Below, in pieces: positions 62,663 through 64,000 of a DNA stretch of 64,000 nt. A model generated the notes under the pieces. That model did not search any database and was not told where the DNA came from. It saw only the letters and a program-made list of their open reading frames with translations. A program made the translations under genes and the position numbers. The DNA lies in NCBI GenBank assembly GCA_947488845.1, contig CANLBM010000004.1:62001-126000 (forward strand), written 5' to 3'. The number at the start of each line of letters is the position of its first letter. Position 1 is the first letter of the stretch. This stretch comes from an uncultured Sphingomonadaceae bacterium (GTDB taxonomy: Bacteria; Pseudomonadota; Alphaproteobacteria; Sphingomonadales; Sphingomonadaceae).

Positions 62663-62917
62663 ATGGAAGGAATTATCGCGCTGCTGATACCATTTGGAGC
62701 CTTTGCCGTGGCAGGCTTTGCCATCTGGACCGGCCACCAGCGCAAAATGATCAAAATGCGGGGCGCATTTCCGACAACCCATGACGATGACGCCGAAAGG
62801 ATGCGCGAGGAACTGAAATATCTCAAGGAACGCGTTGCGGTGCTCGAACAGATTACGACCGATGGTCACAGCAGCAAGCAGCTGGAAAACGAGATTGAAA
62901 AATTGCGCGACCGTTAA
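62663..62917 (+). CDS. PspB-like small membrane protein, paralogue 3
   Basis: 84 aa: helix GIIALLIPFGAFAVAGFAIW then coiled coil LKYLKERVAVLEQITTDGHS ending LENEIEKLRDR. The last 35 codons match the next gene closely at protein and DNA level, marking these two as the most recent duplicates of the array. Confidence 0.8.
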   Translation: MEGIIALLIPFGAFAVAGFAIWTGHQRKMIKMRGAFPTTHDDDAERMREELKYLKERVAVLEQITTDGHSSKQLENEIEKLRDR

Positions 62918-62950
62918 TCCGGTTCGGCGCAGGGCGGAGGGAAGATTGAC

Positions 62951-63211
62951 ATGAATCCATTTGAAATGGTTGTTGCCATCATTGTTGTCATCACAATCGG
63001 GAAAGTGCTGAGCACCCGCTACCGGGCACAACACGGAATTGCCGAAGACAAGGATGGCAATGCGATGATAGCCAGTGATCCCGATGCCGGGCGGCTGAAG
63101 GAAGAGGTGAAATATTTGAAAGAGCGCGTCGCCGTGCTCGAGAAAATCGCCACCGATGACCGCGGAGCCCGGGAGCTGGAACAAGAGATCGAAAAATTGC
63201 GCGACCGCTGA
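62951..63211 (+). CDS. PspB-like small membrane protein, paralogue 4
   Basis: 86 aa: helix FEMVVAIIVVITIGKVLSTR, charged linker, coiled coil VKYLKERVAVLEKIATDDRG ending LEQEIEKLRDR. GGAGGGAAG precedes the ATG. Near-identical tail to paralogue 3. Confidence 0.8.
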   Translation: MNPFEMVVAIIVVITIGKVLSTRYRAQHGIAEDKDGNAMIASDPDAGRLKEEVKYLKERVAVLEKIATDDRGARELEQEIEKLRDR

Positions 63212-63247
63212 TCCGGTCCGGAAGGAAGAAGAAGAAGAAGGACAAGC

Positions 63248-63481
63248 ATGATGCAAGAACCTGCTTTTTACATGATCACCGCAGCCTTTTCACTGATTGG
63301 CCTGACGGTAGTAGCTCTCGTGACGCTGCGCGGATGGCGCGACTGGATCGCGCTTAAATCCCGCGAGCTGGAGCAGCGGCGCGAAGATAATCCGCCGACC
63401 GCGACTTCACGGATCGAGGTTGCGGATCTCAAGGAACGTATCCGCAAGCTGGAAGCCATTGCTGCGGGCGTGGAGCTTTAG
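63248..63481 (+). CDS. PspB-like small membrane protein, paralogue 5
   Basis: 77 aa: helix MITAAFSLIGLTVVALVTLR, linker, short coil VADLKERIRKLEAIAAGVEL without the EIEKLRDR end. The start could be either of two consecutive ATGs. A GAA repeat tract (63225-63240) lies just before the ribosome-binding site. Last gene of the psp run before a palindromic repeat. Confidence 0.75.
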   Translation: MMQEPAFYMITAAFSLIGLTVVALVTLRGWRDWIALKSRELEQRREDNPPTATSRIEVADLKERIRKLEAIAAGVEL

Positions 63482-63498
63482 CGAACGCCGCCACAATT

Positions 63499-63550
63499 CC
63501 GTTCGTGTCGAGCCAGGCGAGAGCCTATCAGCTTCGCTCGACACGAACGG
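63499..63550. repeat. palindromic intergenic repeat (REP-like)
   Basis: Perfect 14-bp arms CCGTTCGTGTCGAG and CTCGACACGAACGG enclose a 24-bp centre. This motif family (GTTCGTGTCGAGC) recurs in many proteobacterial genomes as I recall. It may terminate the psp transcript. Confidence 0.8.
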
Positions 63551-63596
63551 CAAAAATGGGTGACGTTACGGTTCACCCCTGCTAATCGCCCTCCCC

Positions 63597-64000
63597 ATGA
63601 GCAAAATTGACGACCTGATCGAAGAATATGAATTTCTCGAACCCGATGATCGCTACCGGCTGCTGATCGATCTTGGCAAAGAGCTTGATGACATGCCGGA
63701 TGCCCTGAAAACCGATGCGACCCTGGTCCGCGGCTGTTCTGCATCGGTCTGGGTCTATCCCACCCAGCTGGATGATGGCCGGCTGCATTTTCTGGCCGAC
63801 AGCAATGCGGCGATAACCAAGGGGATTATCGCGCTTGTCCTGGAAACCGTTCAGGATCAGTCAGCCGAACAGATCACCAAGACCGATATCGCGGCCGTGC
63901 TGGAACCCTTTGACCTGAAGAACCAGCTGAGTTCAAACCGCACCCAGGGCATTCCCAACATGATCGGCCTCATTCAGGAGACAGCGTCGCGGTTGCAGAG
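63597..64000 (+). CDS. sufE: SufE-family Fe-S assembly protein, 3' end cut by window edge
   Basis: The first 134 codons of a SufE protein. SufE takes persulfide sulfur from the cysteine desulfurase SufS. The acceptor cysteine is in LVRGCSASVWVYPTQ; the N-terminus MSKIDDLIEEYEFLEPDDRY and C-terminal LSSNRTQGIPNMIGLIQ fit the family. Only the last few residues are missing. Confidence 0.92.
   Translation, partial: MSKIDDLIEEYEFLEPDDRYRLLIDLGKELDDMPDALKTDATLVRGCSASVWVYPTQLDDGRLHFLADSNAAITKGIIALVLETVQDQSAEQITKTDIAAVLEPFDLKNQLSSNRTQGIPNMIGLIQETASRLQ

Overview
The window looks like chromosomal DNA of an alphaproteobacterium, most likely a sphingomonad of the Sphingopyxis / Sphingorhabdus / Parasphingorhabdus type. 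The clues are a C4-type 5-aminolevulinate synthase, electron-transfer-flavoprotein:ubiquinone oxidoreductase, a carboxyspermidine dehydrogenase/decarboxylase route to spermidine, a bS16 with a long Ala/Glu tail, a sigma-54-driven psp operon and short G+C-rich palindromic repeats. The genus is inferred from these features; no rRNA or tRNA gene was seen. Gene density is high, with many ATGA/GTGA stop-start overlaps that mark operons.

Layout. 1-5.1 kb (minus): DUF808 membrane protein (cut by the edge), propionyl-CoA carboxylase beta chain, glutathione reductase, glucose-6-phosphate isomerase. 5.3-9.7 kb (plus): lepB-rnc-era, a MASE1-GGDEF cyclase, a DUF465 protein. 9.8-14.3 kb (minus): topA, dprA, plsY. 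14.4-22.3 kb: murI, hemA, a threonine dehydratase-like gene on the opposite strand, then a spermidine locus (carboxyspermidine dehydrogenase, decarboxylase, a structured speF-like leader, ornithine decarboxylase) and two tandem MAPEG genes. 22.3-32.1 kb (minus): rlmD-nnrD-lipoprotein-ilvD, N-formylglutamate amidohydrolase-ispE-TPR protein-ETF-QO. 32.2-34.7 kb (plus): a degenerate uracil-DNA-glycosylase-like gene and a lytic transglycosylase. 34.8-41.9 kb: ahcY behind a perfect inverted-repeat operator, yqgE, a peroxiredoxin, an M2 (ACE-like) peptidase and small-metabolism enzymes. 42-45 kb: marR-emrA-emrB efflux operon. 45-52 kb (minus): asd and the classic ffh-rpsP-rimM-trmD-rplS translation operon.

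The most unusual region is inside that operon. Between rimM and trmD lie about 2 kb holding a vapBC module and three diverged small membrane proteins. Each small gene ends in an ATGA overlap with a trmD start, one real and two decayed. At least two of them are preceded by a decayed copy of the rimM 3' end. The unit [rimM tail - small membrane ORF - trmD head] therefore appears to have been amplified in tandem. In addition, a G+C-rich double-hairpin repeat sits in frame inside trmD, and a relative of it supplies the rimM ribosome-binding site.

52-59 kb (plus): GGDEF-EAL protein, then dapF-mtaB-ftsY-yciB, sodB (minus) and a PuuD-like membrane protein. 59-63.5 kb: phage-shock locus, with pspF divergent from a sigma-54 promoter driving a small 58-aa membrane peptide gene, pspA, pspB, pspC and five consecutive PspB-like small proteins (one TM helix plus coiled coil). 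The window ends in a sufE gene cut by the edge.
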